A DNA stretch of 64,000 nt from Lachnospiraceae bacterium XBB2008 (lineage in GTDB: Bacteria > Bacillota > Clostridia > Lachnospirales > Lachnospiraceae). The stretch covers positions 444,822 to 508,821 of the forward strand of contig FMVL01000004.1 of NCBI GenBank assembly GCA_900102235.1. Direction: 5' to 3'. Below are positions 16,892 through 25,780 of this stretch, piece after piece; the first letter of the stretch is position 1; the number at the start of each line of letters is the position of its first letter. A model generated the notes under the pieces. It had not been told where the DNA came from. It saw only the letters and a program-made list of their open reading frames with translations, and made no database searches. A program made the translations under genes and the position numbers.

Positions 16892-18778
16892 TTATTTCTC
16901 CATATAAGTATGGTACCATTCCTGGAACTGGAAGTATGACCAGCACAATTTTGAGTAATTTGCTCCCGTGGCAGGGCCTCCGTCTCCTTTGGCCAGGTAA
17001 TCACGGACAAGCTCATGAGTATAATCCGGATCGAAAAGCCCCTGATTCTTAAGGAAAACCTTATTACTGTAGTCCATGAGCTGGGCTTTTAAGGGGCCTC
17101 TCAGCCACTTATCGAGCGGAACTCCGAATCCCTGCTTGGGGCGATCCAGAAGGTCTCTGGGGATATAGTCATACGCTATATCCTTCAATATATGCTTCTT
17201 ATCTCCTCTGTGATACTTGAATGAATGAGGGATCCTGAAGGAATACTCCATCACGTCACGGTCCAGTATCGGGCATCTTGTCTCCAGTGAGTATTTCATC
17301 GATGCACGATCCACCTTGCACAGGATATCTCCGGGAAGATAGGTGTCCATATCCAGAAGCATCCTGCGTATCTGCCAGTTGGGTACTCCGTAATCGGATT
17401 CCATCTCATAATCGCACGGGATATACGAATCCATGGCCACCATTTTGACCGCGCGCTTTTTATAGGAGTTGTTTACGAACTGTGTTTTGGCCTCCTTATC
17501 GCGATTTTGGGATATCGAACGTACCTTTATGGGCATTTTGTCCTCTAATCCGAGCATACCGCCCACTCCCTGTCCGGTAAGCCCGTGAACAGCGGCTCCG
17601 ATAGGATCCAGCCTCTGGGCCATGCGGACCAGTTCGTACACATTATAACCGCAGAAGAACTCGTCTCCGCCGTCTCCCGACAGCGCCACGGTGACTCTGG
17701 TCTTCGCAAGAGCGCTCACCAGCATCGTAGGGATCTCAGACGAGTCCGCAAAGGGTTCATCATAGTATTTTGAGATGCTCCTTACCTGCTTGAGCATCTG
17801 ATCTTCATCAATATAGTATTCGGTATGGTCGGTTCCGAGATGCTCTGATACCGCCTTTGCGAAAGGCGCCTCGTTCCACTTGTCCTCATTAAATCCTATG
17901 GAAAAAGTCTTGACCGGGTCCGGTGAAACCTCCTGCGCGATCGCGGTGATCAGCGAGGAGTCATAACCGCCGCTTAAGAAACTTCCGAGCGGAACATCGG
18001 ATATCATCCTCATGCTGACGGATTTCCGAAGCAGGTCCTTCAGGCCTTCTTTCGCATCTTCATACTTAGTGACCGGATCGGCGTTCATCGTATGATATTT
18101 TTCGGTGATATCCCAGTATTTCTCTGTCTCTAAAATGCCCTTACGATATATGAGCATCGAACCGGGCTTAAGCTTATATACATTCTTAAATATCGTATCG
18201 GGAGCATTGATATACTGCTGAACAAGATATCTGGGCAGGATGTCCGCTCTGATGGACTCGCTGAAGCCCGGAAAAGCCATGATCGGCTTTAACTCGGATC
18301 CGAAAATGAACGCATCATTCGTGGTCGCATAATACAGCGGCTTCTTACCTATGCGGTCACGGAACAGATACAGGCTCTCGTTCTCCCGGTCATATACGGC
18401 TATCGCGAACATTCCGTTGAAGTGCTGAACGCAGTTTTTGCCCCACTTGAGAAAAGCAGCTATAATGACCTCGGTATCGCAGTTGGACACAAAAGTATAG
18501 TCCCTAAGCTCCTCTCTGAGCTCAAGGAAATTGTATATCTCTCCGTTGAACACCACACTGATCCGCCTGTCAGGAGAATGCATGGGCTGATGTCCGGCAG
18601 TGCTCAGATCCTGGATTGCAAGGCGGCGCTGTGCAAGGCCGATATTGTATCCGCCCTTCATCACATAGATCTCCTGCCCGCTGTCATCCGGTCCGCGATG
18701 ATACATCGTATCATTCATGCCTGTCAGATCATCGAGAGTGATATTCTTTTTACTTATAAATCCGCATATTCCGCACAT
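16892..18778 (-). CDS. Asparagine-synthase-like glutamine amidotransferase (glycan locus copy 2)
   Basis: 628 residues with the same two-domain plan as the 14811 protein: Cys2 (MCGICGFIS), YHRGPDDSGQ, FNGEIYNFLELREEL, SNCDTEVIIAAF; PP-loop FLSGGYDSSLITAIAQ, EPFADSSEIPTMLVSALAK, ALSGDGGDEFFCGYN and CKVDRASMKYSLETRCPIL. All glutaminase and ATP pyrophosphatase residues I can check are present, so both copies look active. The proteins are clearly diverged from each other, so this is not a recent duplication; two distinct carboxylates may be amidated. A true aspartate ammonia-ligase role for one copy cannot be excluded. Confidence 0.9.
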   Translation of the reverse strand: MCGICGFISKKNITLDDLTGMNDTMYHRGPDDSGQEIYVMKGGYNIGLAQRRLAIQDLSTAGHQPMHSPDRRISVVFNGEIYNFLELREELRDYTFVSNCDTEVIIAAFLKWGKNCVQHFNGMFAIAVYDRENESLYLFRDRIGKKPLYYATTNDAFIFGSELKPIMAFPGFSESIRADILPRYLVQQYINAPDTIFKNVYKLKPGSMLIYRKGILETEKYWDITEKYHTMNADPVTKYEDAKEGLKDLLRKSVSMRMISDVPLGSFLSGGYDSSLITAIAQEVSPDPVKTFSIGFNEDKWNEAPFAKAVSEHLGTDHTEYYIDEDQMLKQVRSISKYYDEPFADSSEIPTMLVSALAKTRVTVALSGDGGDEFFCGYNVYELVRMAQRLDPIGAAVHGLTGQGVGGMLGLEDKMPIKVRSISQNRDKEAKTQFVNNSYKKRAVKMVAMDSYIPCDYEMESDYGVPNWQIRRMLLDMDTYLPGDILCKVDRASMKYSLETRCPILDRDVMEYSFRIPHSFKYHRGDKKHILKDIAYDYIPRDLLDRPKQGFGVPLDKWLRGPLKAQLMDYSNKVFLKNQGLFDPDYTHELVRDYLAKGDGGPATGANYSKLCWSYFQFQEWYHTYMEK

Positions 18779-18829
18779 ATTCCGTCAGGTTCGGGACGCT
18801 GAGCCTTCATTCGCTCATATCCAGGAAAC

Positions 18830-19954
18830 TCACATTTCCTCATATATACCGATCAGTCGTCTGATATATCCGTTTATATCATAATCCTTCTCTACGAGCG
18901 AGCGCGCTTGTGCGACGATCTCGGCCCGCACCGGATCAAATTCCGGTGATAACGCCTTAAGCAGCGCATCTGTCAGTCCCTGAACATCCCGTGGTTTAAC
19001 CAGAAGTCCCGTATGTCCGTCCTCAACCATCATAGGGATCCCGCCCACATCCGTCGCGACTACGAGACATCCCGAAGCCATCGCTTCTATCACGGATACG
19101 GGATGCCCCTCATAATACGAAGGAAGCACGAAGATCTCGCTTCTTCGAAGGGCTTCGTCCTTATCCTTACCCGTGAGCCATCCGGCAAATGAGATATAGT
19201 CCGATCTGGCTTCTGCCAGAGCCTTCAGTCCGGGTTCTTCCCATATTCCGCCGAGAGTAAGGTGCACATCGGGACAGGAAACCTTAAGCGCATCCATGGC
19301 ATCTATAAGTTCCCTGATGCCCTTATCCTCGCATATCCGCCCGAGAAAGAGGATGCTGTGAGGAACCCTTACGGGAGCTTCGCAGGATCGCGTGGCATCC
19401 CCGGCGGGCCGTTCGCCGCAGGCATCCGCCACTTCGGGAATCTTCACCGAATTGGGCATCACGATCATCCGCGAGACCACATCCGGCGAATCACTGCATA
19501 TATCGCGTATCGTATCATACAGGACAGGCGTAAGGACTATCAGCCTGTCGGCCATGTTCAGAGTTTCGGCTACGCGCTTTTTTCTCTTATCGCCGCCGGC
19601 ACTCACCCAGTTTTTCAGGTCTCCGCCGTGCTGGTGGATGATCAGTTTCTTACCGCGTTTATGCGCCGCGAGAATAAAGAGACGCTTGCGCTCAAAGCTC
19701 ATATCGGACGCAACATGTATGTGAACTATATCGGCGCTCTTGAGTGCCCTTAAGAAACGGATGTAGGCTCCTGCGGCGACCGCAAGCTTCTTGAGCTTGC
19801 TCCCTTCGCGCATGGTGCCTATGTATTCGATGTCCGCATACCGCTCGATCCCCGCTTCATACAGGCCGTTTACGACTGCGGATATGCCGCCGTGAACGCT
19901 CCTGTCGGGACCGACCATCAGGATCTTTTTCTTTTTTCCGTCAAGCTCCGTCAT
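18830..19954 (-). CDS. Glycosyltransferase family 4
   Basis: GT-B retaining transferase, about 374 residues. N-terminal acceptor domain (KKILMVGPDRSVHGGISAVV; IHQHGGDLKNW) and C-terminal donor domain with ILFLGRICEDKGIRELIDA, YISFAGWLTGKDKD and the EX7E site in PSYYEGHPVSVIEAMASGC. Sugar not predictable. The start taken here, ATG at 19954, follows GGAGA and overlaps the previous stop (ATGATATGA); longer starts at 19993 lack support. It forms a translationally coupled pair with the GT4 at 19956. Confidence 0.91.
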   Translation of the reverse strand: MTELDGKKKKILMVGPDRSVHGGISAVVNGLYEAGIERYADIEYIGTMREGSKLKKLAVAAGAYIRFLRALKSADIVHIHVASDMSFERKRLFILAAHKRGKKLIIHQHGGDLKNWVSAGGDKRKKRVAETLNMADRLIVLTPVLYDTIRDICSDSPDVVSRMIVMPNSVKIPEVADACGERPAGDATRSCEAPVRVPHSILFLGRICEDKGIRELIDAMDALKVSCPDVHLTLGGIWEEPGLKALAEARSDYISFAGWLTGKDKDEALRRSEIFVLPSYYEGHPVSVIEAMASGCLVVATDVGGIPMMVEDGHTGLLVKPRDVQGLTDALLKALSPEFDPVRAEIVAQARSLVEKDYDINGYIRRLIGIYEEM

Positions 19955-19955
19955 A

Positions 19956-21224
19956 TCATTCTCCGGTAGGAGTACCGGGGATCGTGTCCGCACACGGATC
20001 GAGATAGAACTTCATGATACGTTCAGCCTGCTCATGTACGTCAAAGCCTGCCGCTTCCATATCTTTTGCATAGCGCATCCTGTCGGCATCCAACGCAGAT
20101 GTATCGGAACCGGCCGGCGCACCGCCCGAATGCTCGTCCTGGGCTATGATCAGATCTCCGACCATCTTACCGAGCTTTTTGCTCCAGAGTTCGGGGCCTT
20201 CGCTTATCGGACACATCTCGGCATTATCGAGGATGATGACATCGGGAGTGATCGTATCGGAGATCAGGCACCTGCATCCTGAAGCCTGAGCTTCAACTAC
20301 CACGCCCGGAAGGCCTTCGTATATCGAGGGAAAAGCGAATATGTCCATCGCCGCATAAAACTTCTCTATCTCGGACTGGCTGCCCGCAAAAATGACTCTG
20401 TCAAAGACACCGAGTTCTCCCGCAAGCTGCTCGCACTCGGACCTTAACGCACCTTCACCGCAGAGAAGGAGCTTGACCTCACGCTCTTTTTCACGCATTC
20501 CGGCAAAGGCTTTGATCAGGAAACTCTGATTCTTCTGAGGGCTGAATCTTGCCACGTTACCGATGACTATGGCGTCACTCGCTATGCCGTAGCGGTCCCT
20601 GATTATCTCCCGCGCGCTCGGGTCATATGTGAACCTGCCTGTGTCGATCGTATTCGGGATGTATGTATAAGGAGCTCCGCCGAAGGACTTATCACCCGCA
20701 AGATGTGAGCAGGCGAAGAGGTAGTCCGCTTTTCTCGGAAGAGAGTGTCTGACGATCTTCACAAGCACACCTTTTAATCCGCGGTCCACGCCCGCGTTTC
20801 TCGTATGTGCGACCGTGACCATCGCAAGTTCGGGGGCTGCGGATGCTTCGCGGTAACGCGCCGCTATCGGCAGGAAGATGCTCGCCGTGCTGGTCATATG
20901 TCCCTGAACCACGCTGAACTCATGATGCTCTTTGAAAAAAGCATCTATGGCCTTGCGATAGTAGAACAGGTTATAAACCCTGAATCTCGGGACAGCATAT
21001 ATGTGCCCGCCCATAGACAGGATCTCTTCGTCAAAATACTGGGGTTTACGGTAAGAAGCAGGTTCCACTCCGTCCGCTATGGCCCTGGCATATTCACCGG
21101 GATCCATGTGGACTAGAAAATCGAACTGCACCTTGGATCTGTCCATGTTCCGGTAAAGGTCCATTATGCGGCTCTCGGCACCGCCGAGTCCCAGGCCGCC
21201 CAATACATGCAATACTCGTACCAT
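19956..21224 (-). CDS. Glycosyltransferase family 4 (EpsF/CapM-like)
   Basis: 422 residues. VLHVLGGLGLGGAESRIMDL is the typical start of EpsF-type GT4 proteins; VTVAHTRNAG and FACSHLAGDKSFG follow, and the donor domain has IVIGNVARFSPQKNQSFLIKAF, KLLLCGEGALRSECEQLA, VIFAGSQSEIEKFYAAMDIF and the EX7E site in FPSIYEGLPGVVVEAQASGC. Cytosolic or membrane-associated transferase extending the lipid-linked repeat unit. A stretch of acidic, Ser/Ala-rich residues near 375-395 looks like a disordered insertion. Four bases separate it from the formyltransferase gene upstream. Confidence 0.92.
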   Translation of the reverse strand: MVRVLHVLGGLGLGGAESRIMDLYRNMDRSKVQFDFLVHMDPGEYARAIADGVEPASYRKPQYFDEEILSMGGHIYAVPRFRVYNLFYYRKAIDAFFKEHHEFSVVQGHMTSTASIFLPIAARYREASAAPELAMVTVAHTRNAGVDRGLKGVLVKIVRHSLPRKADYLFACSHLAGDKSFGGAPYTYIPNTIDTGRFTYDPSAREIIRDRYGIASDAIVIGNVARFSPQKNQSFLIKAFAGMREKEREVKLLLCGEGALRSECEQLAGELGVFDRVIFAGSQSEIEKFYAAMDIFAFPSIYEGLPGVVVEAQASGCRCLISDTITPDVIILDNAEMCPISEGPELWSKKLGKMVGDLIIAQDEHSGGAPAGSDTSALDADRMRYAKDMEAAGFDVHEQAERIMKFYLDPCADTIPGTPTGE

Positions 21225-21228
21225 ACGC

Positions 21229-22161
21229 TCAGTCCCCCTCAGTTTTCAAAATATCGCCAACCTTCACTTCACCGTCATAGTCATATCTGTTGATGAGCAA
21301 AGATCCGTCGACCGTCCTCACCACCAGCCTGTCATCGAATATGTCCGCGATCTCACCCGGCGCATAGTCCGACAGATCTATCATCTCGTCAAAAGGCTGC
21401 GCGCTCCAGATCGTGATCTTCCGGCCGCCTATATATGCGAATGCACCCGGAAAAGGAGCCGCAACTCCGCGAATCAGATTGTAGATATCCCTGGTGCGGG
21501 CATGAAAATCAACGAGACCGTCGACAGCGGTCCTTTTTTCATACCAGGAATCAAAGTCCTTCGATCCCGTACGGATGTCGATCCGGCCTTTGGCATAAGC
21601 CGCAAGCAGTCTGCGGATAAGTCTCTTGGAGACCATCATGTTCTTGTACTGCGCGGTACGGATGTCATCGCAGGGACCTATCTGAAAAGTCTCCGTAGCA
21701 AAGATATTCGGTGAATCCGCTTTTTCATCATAACGGAAAAGATTGAGATTAAATCTGGTATCGCCCAGGATGATGGACCAGTTGAGCGGAGAACGCCCGC
21801 GGCCGAAAGGAAGATATCCGGCGTTACCGTGGAAACCGTACACGCCGAATTTGAATCTGTCGAGAACCTCCACGGGAACGAGCCTCTGCCATCCCATGGA
21901 AATGCCTATGTCAAAAGTATTCTCCTGCATGAAACGTACGGTCTTTTCATCCTTGAGACCGTAGCTGTCCGCTTCATGTACCGGAATGCCGTACTTGTCC
22001 GTCAGGAAACTTAAGCCCTTGTATCCGGACACCTGATTTTTCTGAGTGACCTCGGGAGCAATGGTTATGACCAGATCGACCGGACATATCTCATTATGTA
22101 TGAAATCGATTATGTTCTCGGAGGTATCCTTTACTCCGAATACGACAACTTTATAATGCAT
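21229..22161 (-). CDS. Sugar formyltransferase-like protein
   Basis: About 310 residues, formyltransferase fold as in methionyl-tRNA and dTDP-4-amino-sugar formyltransferases that use N10-formyltetrahydrofolate. Visible: KVVVFGVKDTSENIIDF at the start, FDIGISMGWQRLVPVEVLDR, then GFHGNAGYLPFGRGRSPLNW with the catalytic His, and DEKADSPNIFATE with the expected Asp. The Asn two places before His in the usual NxH motif is Gly here. The C-terminal part (about 215-310) resembles the OB-like tail. Placed between GT4 genes and the uronic-acid epimerase, it probably formylates an amino sugar of the glycan. ATG at 22161 follows GGGAGTG. Confidence 0.85.
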   Translation of the reverse strand: MHYKVVVFGVKDTSENIIDFIHNEICPVDLVITIAPEVTQKNQVSGYKGLSFLTDKYGIPVHEADSYGLKDEKTVRFMQENTFDIGISMGWQRLVPVEVLDRFKFGVYGFHGNAGYLPFGRGRSPLNWSIILGDTRFNLNLFRYDEKADSPNIFATETFQIGPCDDIRTAQYKNMMVSKRLIRRLLAAYAKGRIDIRTGSKDFDSWYEKRTAVDGLVDFHARTRDIYNLIRGVAAPFPGAFAYIGGRKITIWSAQPFDEMIDLSDYAPGEIADIFDDRLVVRTVDGSLLINRYDYDGEVKVGDILKTEGD

Positions 22162-22182
22162 GATCACTCCCCTGATCTTCTA

Positions 22183-23157
22183 TCAAAGATTTTCTTTGTA
22201 CCAGTCGATAGCCAGCGCGATACCCGATGCAAAATCGTACTCGGGATCATAGCCCAGTTTTTCTCTGGCCTTGGAGATATCGGCGTTCGAATCGCGGATA
22301 TCGCCCTTTCTCGGAGGTCCGAAAATGGGCTCGCGTTCGATCTCAAGAGCCTTGCACAGATCGTAATAGATATCGATCAGATACTCTCTGCCGCCGGCGC
22401 CTATGTTATAAGCTTCGCCCGCAGCATCGCTTCCCGCGAGCGCCGCACGCAGGTTGCCCTCAATGACGTTATCTATGTATGTGAAGTCGCGCGACTGTCT
22501 TCCGTCTCCGTTGATGGTCGGGGTCTCACCCGCAAGAAGCTGTCTTAGGAACTTCGGGATCACAGCGGCATACATGCCGTCGGGATTCTGCCTGCGTCCG
22601 AACACATTGAAATATCTGAGGCCGTAGGTATCGAGTCCGTAGAGTTCGTGATAGAGCCTTCCGTATTCCTCATCTACCTTCTTGGTGAGAGCATAAGGAC
22701 TTAAGACCTTGCCCTCCTGCCCTTCGCGTTTGGGAAGTACGGGATGATCGCCGTACACCGATGAGCTGGACGCATAGACGAACTTGCTGACATCGTTCTG
22801 ACGCGAAGCTTCCATCATGTTCAATGTGCCGCGGATATTGATCTCCTCGTATAAAAGAGGCATCTCGATCGACCTGGGTACAGACCCCCATGCGGCCTGA
22901 TTGAGAACGAAATCGACGCCCTCGGTCATCCTCATGCAGGTATCCAGATCTCTGATATCTCCCTCGGTAAAGGTAAACCTCTCGTTACGCATGATCGAGG
23001 AGAGATTCTCGATACGCCCCGTGGAAAGATTATCCAGACAGCGCACCCGGTAACCCATGTTGACAAGTGCTTCGCAGATATTGGATCCTATAAATCCGGC
23101 TCCTCCGGTAACGAGAAAGACCGAATCCGGATCAAACTTCAAATCCTTATATCCCAT
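22183..23157 (-). CDS. UDP-GlcNAc(A) 4-epimerase-like SDR protein (TviC/WbpP type)
   Basis: Extended short-chain dehydrogenase, about 324 residues. NAD-binding VTGGAGFIGSNICEALV, catalytic Ser in YASSSSVYGDHP, and YxxxK in SPYALTKKVDEEY; GLRYFNVFGRRQNPDGMYAA and GDGRQSRDFTYIDNVI are typical of the WbpP/TviC group, which epimerises UDP-GlcNAc or UDP-GlcNAcA at C4. The partner dehydrogenase gene ends 4 bp upstream. The start used here (ATG, 23157) has GGAGG 11 bp upstream, inside the end of that gene; an 18-residue longer frame is open but unsupported. Product would be UDP-GalNAc or UDP-GalNAcA. Confidence 0.9.
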   Translation of the reverse strand: MGYKDLKFDPDSVFLVTGGAGFIGSNICEALVNMGYRVRCLDNLSTGRIENLSSIMRNERFTFTEGDIRDLDTCMRMTEGVDFVLNQAAWGSVPRSIEMPLLYEEINIRGTLNMMEASRQNDVSKFVYASSSSVYGDHPVLPKREGQEGKVLSPYALTKKVDEEYGRLYHELYGLDTYGLRYFNVFGRRQNPDGMYAAVIPKFLRQLLAGETPTINGDGRQSRDFTYIDNVIEGNLRAALAGSDAAGEAYNIGAGGREYLIDIYYDLCKALEIEREPIFGPPRKGDIRDSNADISKAREKLGYDPEYDFASGIALAIDWYKENL

Positions 23158-23161
23158 CCGA

Positions 23162-24478
23162 TCACAGCCTCCAATACAGGTATTCCTTATCGGAATACTC
23201 CGACTTATCAAACATTCCCTTCAAGTCTGCCAGCACCTTGACGGGGTTGGCGGGGTTGAACATCGCGGATACTTTGGCACGGTCATATGAAGAAAACTGC
23301 TCATGGCATACCGCGAAGATCACGGCGTCCATATCGTGCACTTCGGACTCATCGGAAAACTCTATCCCGTAAAGTCTCTTAGCCTCATCAGAATCCGCTT
23401 CGGGATCCACAACTATGGGATCGATCCCGTATTCCTTAAGTTCGTTATAAATGTCGATGACCTTGGTGTTACGAGTATCCGGGCAGTTCTCCTTGAACGT
23501 GAAGCCCATGATCACCACGCGCGCCCCCTTAACGGCCACGCCTGACTTTATCAGATTCTTCACAAGGCTCTCTGCCACATATTTGCCCATGTCATCATTG
23601 ATGCGGCGGCCCGACAGGATGATCTGGCTGTGGTATCCGAGCTGCTCTGCCTTATAGGTCAGATAGTAAGGATCCACACCTATGCAGTGACCGCCCACGA
23701 GACCGGGCTTGAAGTTTAAGAAGTTCCACTTCGTGCCTGCTGCCTCGAGCACGTCCTTGGTATCTATGCCCATCTTATGGAAAATGATCGAAAGCTCGTT
23801 CATGAACGCGATATTGATGTCACGCTGCGAATTCTCGATGACCTTGGCAGCCTCGGCTACCTTGATGGACTGCGCACGATATACACCGGCTTCCACCACG
23901 AGCTCGTATACCTTAGCTATGGTGTCGAGAGTCTCCTCATCCATGCCGGATACTATCTTGGTGATGGTCTCGAGTCTGTGCACCTTATCGCCGGGGTTAA
24001 TCCTCTCGGGTGAATAACCGATCTTGAAATCCACTCCGCACTTAAGTCCGGACTCAGCTTCTATGATAGGCACGCATACGTCCTCGGTAACTCCGGGATA
24101 AACGGTCGACTCGAATACGATGATCGACCCCTTCGACAGATTCTGTCCGAGGATGCGGCTCGCGCCCTCAACAGGCGTAAGGTCCGGCGTGTGGTCGTCA
24201 TTTACCGGAGTGGGAACCGCAACGATATGGAACTTCGCTTCACGGAGTCTCGACGGATCCGCGGTAAAGTCCACCTTAGTTGCGCGTATCGCATCATCGC
24301 CGACTTCTCCGGTAGGATCGACACCATTCTTGTACAGATCGATCTTGGCGGCATTTAAGTCGAAACCTATGACGTTTATCTTTTTCGCAAAAGCGACTGC
24401 GATAGGCATTCCGACATATCCCAGACCCACCAGAGACAGTTTCTCGCGTCCCTGAACAATATCCTCATATAAGCTCAT
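23162..24478 (-). CDS. UDP-N-acetyl-hexosamine 6-dehydrogenase (TviB/WbpA/WbpO type)
   Basis: About 438 residues. Nucleotide-sugar dehydrogenase oxidising C6 of a UDP-HexNAc to the uronic acid with two NAD+. N-terminal Rossmann LVGLGYVGMPIAVAFAKK, VAVPTPVNDDHTPDL, ESTVYPGVTEDVCVPI, YSPERINPGDK, the catalytic Cys in LVGGHCIGVDPYYL, and the C-terminal domain VVIMGFTFKENCPDTRNTKV. The length and these blocks match TviB/WbpA rather than the UDP-glucose enzyme Ugd. An AGGAGG before the ATG at 24478 fixes the start. With the 22183 epimerase it supplies a GlcNAcA/GalNAcA building block. Confidence 0.93.
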   Translation of the reverse strand: MSLYEDIVQGREKLSLVGLGYVGMPIAVAFAKKINVIGFDLNAAKIDLYKNGVDPTGEVGDDAIRATKVDFTADPSRLREAKFHIVAVPTPVNDDHTPDLTPVEGASRILGQNLSKGSIIVFESTVYPGVTEDVCVPIIEAESGLKCGVDFKIGYSPERINPGDKVHRLETITKIVSGMDEETLDTIAKVYELVVEAGVYRAQSIKVAEAAKVIENSQRDINIAFMNELSIIFHKMGIDTKDVLEAAGTKWNFLNFKPGLVGGHCIGVDPYYLTYKAEQLGYHSQIILSGRRINDDMGKYVAESLVKNLIKSGVAVKGARVVIMGFTFKENCPDTRNTKVIDIYNELKEYGIDPIVVDPEADSDEAKRLYGIEFSDESEVHDMDAVIFAVCHEQFSSYDRAKVSAMFNPANPVKVLADLKGMFDKSEYSDKEYLYWRL

Positions 24479-24544
24479 TTTTCCTCCTTGCATGCCGCAA
24501 AAAGCGGCTCCGGTCATATGTCGCCATAGGCGGCACCGGGTATT

Positions 24545-25768
24545 TCAGTCAAAACACTCGTGTATGGTATCTATGATGATGTCCTGAACTTCGGGAGTCA
24601 TCTTGTTATCGCTCGGCAGACATAGGCCTCTTGCAAAAATGTCGGCTCCGACATCTTTTCCCATGCACACAAAAGCATTGTCCGCATATATCGGCTGCAT
24701 GTGCATCGGCTTCCAGATCGGCCGGCCCTCGGCGTTAAGATCCGCTATCGCATTAAGGATCTGCGTCGGACAGCTCTTGCCGGGAGCAGTCACAAATGAT
24801 GCCTCATGATCGGTCCTGGTCTGCTCGCACATCGCTTCGGGATCTATGATCATGCATGAAAGCCAGTAATTGGGAACCGAGTTTTCCGAATCATACGGAT
24901 TCATCTTAACGGGCAGATCCGACAGACCTTCGCGGTATCTTTCATATATCGCTTTTTTCTGAGCTATGTGCTCGTCGAGGTGCTTAAGCTGGCCTCTTAC
25001 GACACCTGCTATCACGTTGCTCATGCGGTAGTTGTAACCGAGTTCCGTATGCTGATACCAGGGTGCGTTGTCGCGTGACTGCGTGGACCACTTGCGTACC
25101 TTGTCAGCCGCGTCTTTATCATCTGACAGGAACATTCCGCCGCTCGATCCGGTGATGATCTTGTTGCCGTTAAAACTGATCGCGTTGTACAGGCCGAAGG
25201 TGCCTGTCTCGCGTCCTTTGTATGTGGCTCCGAGGCTCTCGGCCGCATCCTCGACTATGATCGCTCCGTGTTTCTTGCAGATCTCGGCGATCTCATCGAT
25301 CTTCGCGGGGACTCCGTAGAGATGCGCATATACCACGATCCTCACGTCGGGATATATCGAAAAAGCTTTCTCCAGAGCTTCGGGAGACATGTTCCAGGTA
25401 TCGTATTCGGTATCGATGAAGACGGGTTCGCCGCACTCATAGACCACGGGATTGACAGTCGCATCAAAGGTCATGTCGGTACAGAATACCTTGTGTCCGT
25501 CAAGCGCACCGTGCCCGACTCTTGTCGGACCGTATATCTTCTCTCCGGCCAGTTTCACCGCCATGTGAAGGGCTGAGGTTCCGGATGCGAGCCCCACGGC
25601 GTAAGCGGATCCGACATAGTTGCAGATACCGTGCTCGGCTTCGTTGATATTCTCGCCGACGGTGGACATCCAGTTCGTCTCAAATGCTTCGGTTATGTAC
25701 TCAAGTTCCTCGCCATGCATCGTGGGCGAGGAAAGATATACTTTTTTATCAAAAGGAGCGTGTGGCAT
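24545..25768 (-). CDS. DegT/DnrJ/EryC1 sugar aminotransferase
   Basis: 407 residues, PLP-dependent fold-type I. VYLSSPTMHGEELEYITEAF at the N-terminus, GLASGTSALHMAVKLAG, VVYAHLYGVPAKIDEI, the PLP-binding VEDAAESLGATYKG, and the Schiff-base Lys in ISFNGNKIITGSSGG. Such PglE-type enzymes aminate UDP-4-keto-6-deoxy-GlcNAc, the product of the WbpM-like dehydratase whose gene ends just 12 bp upstream; the pair would give a UDP-4-amino-4,6-dideoxy sugar. A GAGGTGA ribosome site precedes the ATG. Enzyme class secure, substrate inferred from the neighbour. Confidence 0.92.
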   Translation of the reverse strand: MPHAPFDKKVYLSSPTMHGEELEYITEAFETNWMSTVGENINEAEHGICNYVGSAYAVGLASGTSALHMAVKLAGEKIYGPTRVGHGALDGHKVFCTDMTFDATVNPVVYECGEPVFIDTEYDTWNMSPEALEKAFSIYPDVRIVVYAHLYGVPAKIDEIAEICKKHGAIIVEDAAESLGATYKGRETGTFGLYNAISFNGNKIITGSSGGMFLSDDKDAADKVRKWSTQSRDNAPWYQHTELGYNYRMSNVIAGVVRGQLKHLDEHIAQKKAIYERYREGLSDLPVKMNPYDSENSVPNYWLSCMIIDPEAMCEQTRTDHEASFVTAPGKSCPTQILNAIADLNAEGRPIWKPMHMQPIYADNAFVCMGKDVGADIFARGLCLPSDNKMTPEVQDIIIDTIHECFD

Positions 25769-25780
25769 GATATCACCTCA

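Noticed and set aside
16764..16946. Leftward 60-codon ORF between the two amidotransferase genes
   Set aside because: Its first part overlaps the second amidotransferase in another frame and there is no ribosome site; composition fits intergenic DNA.
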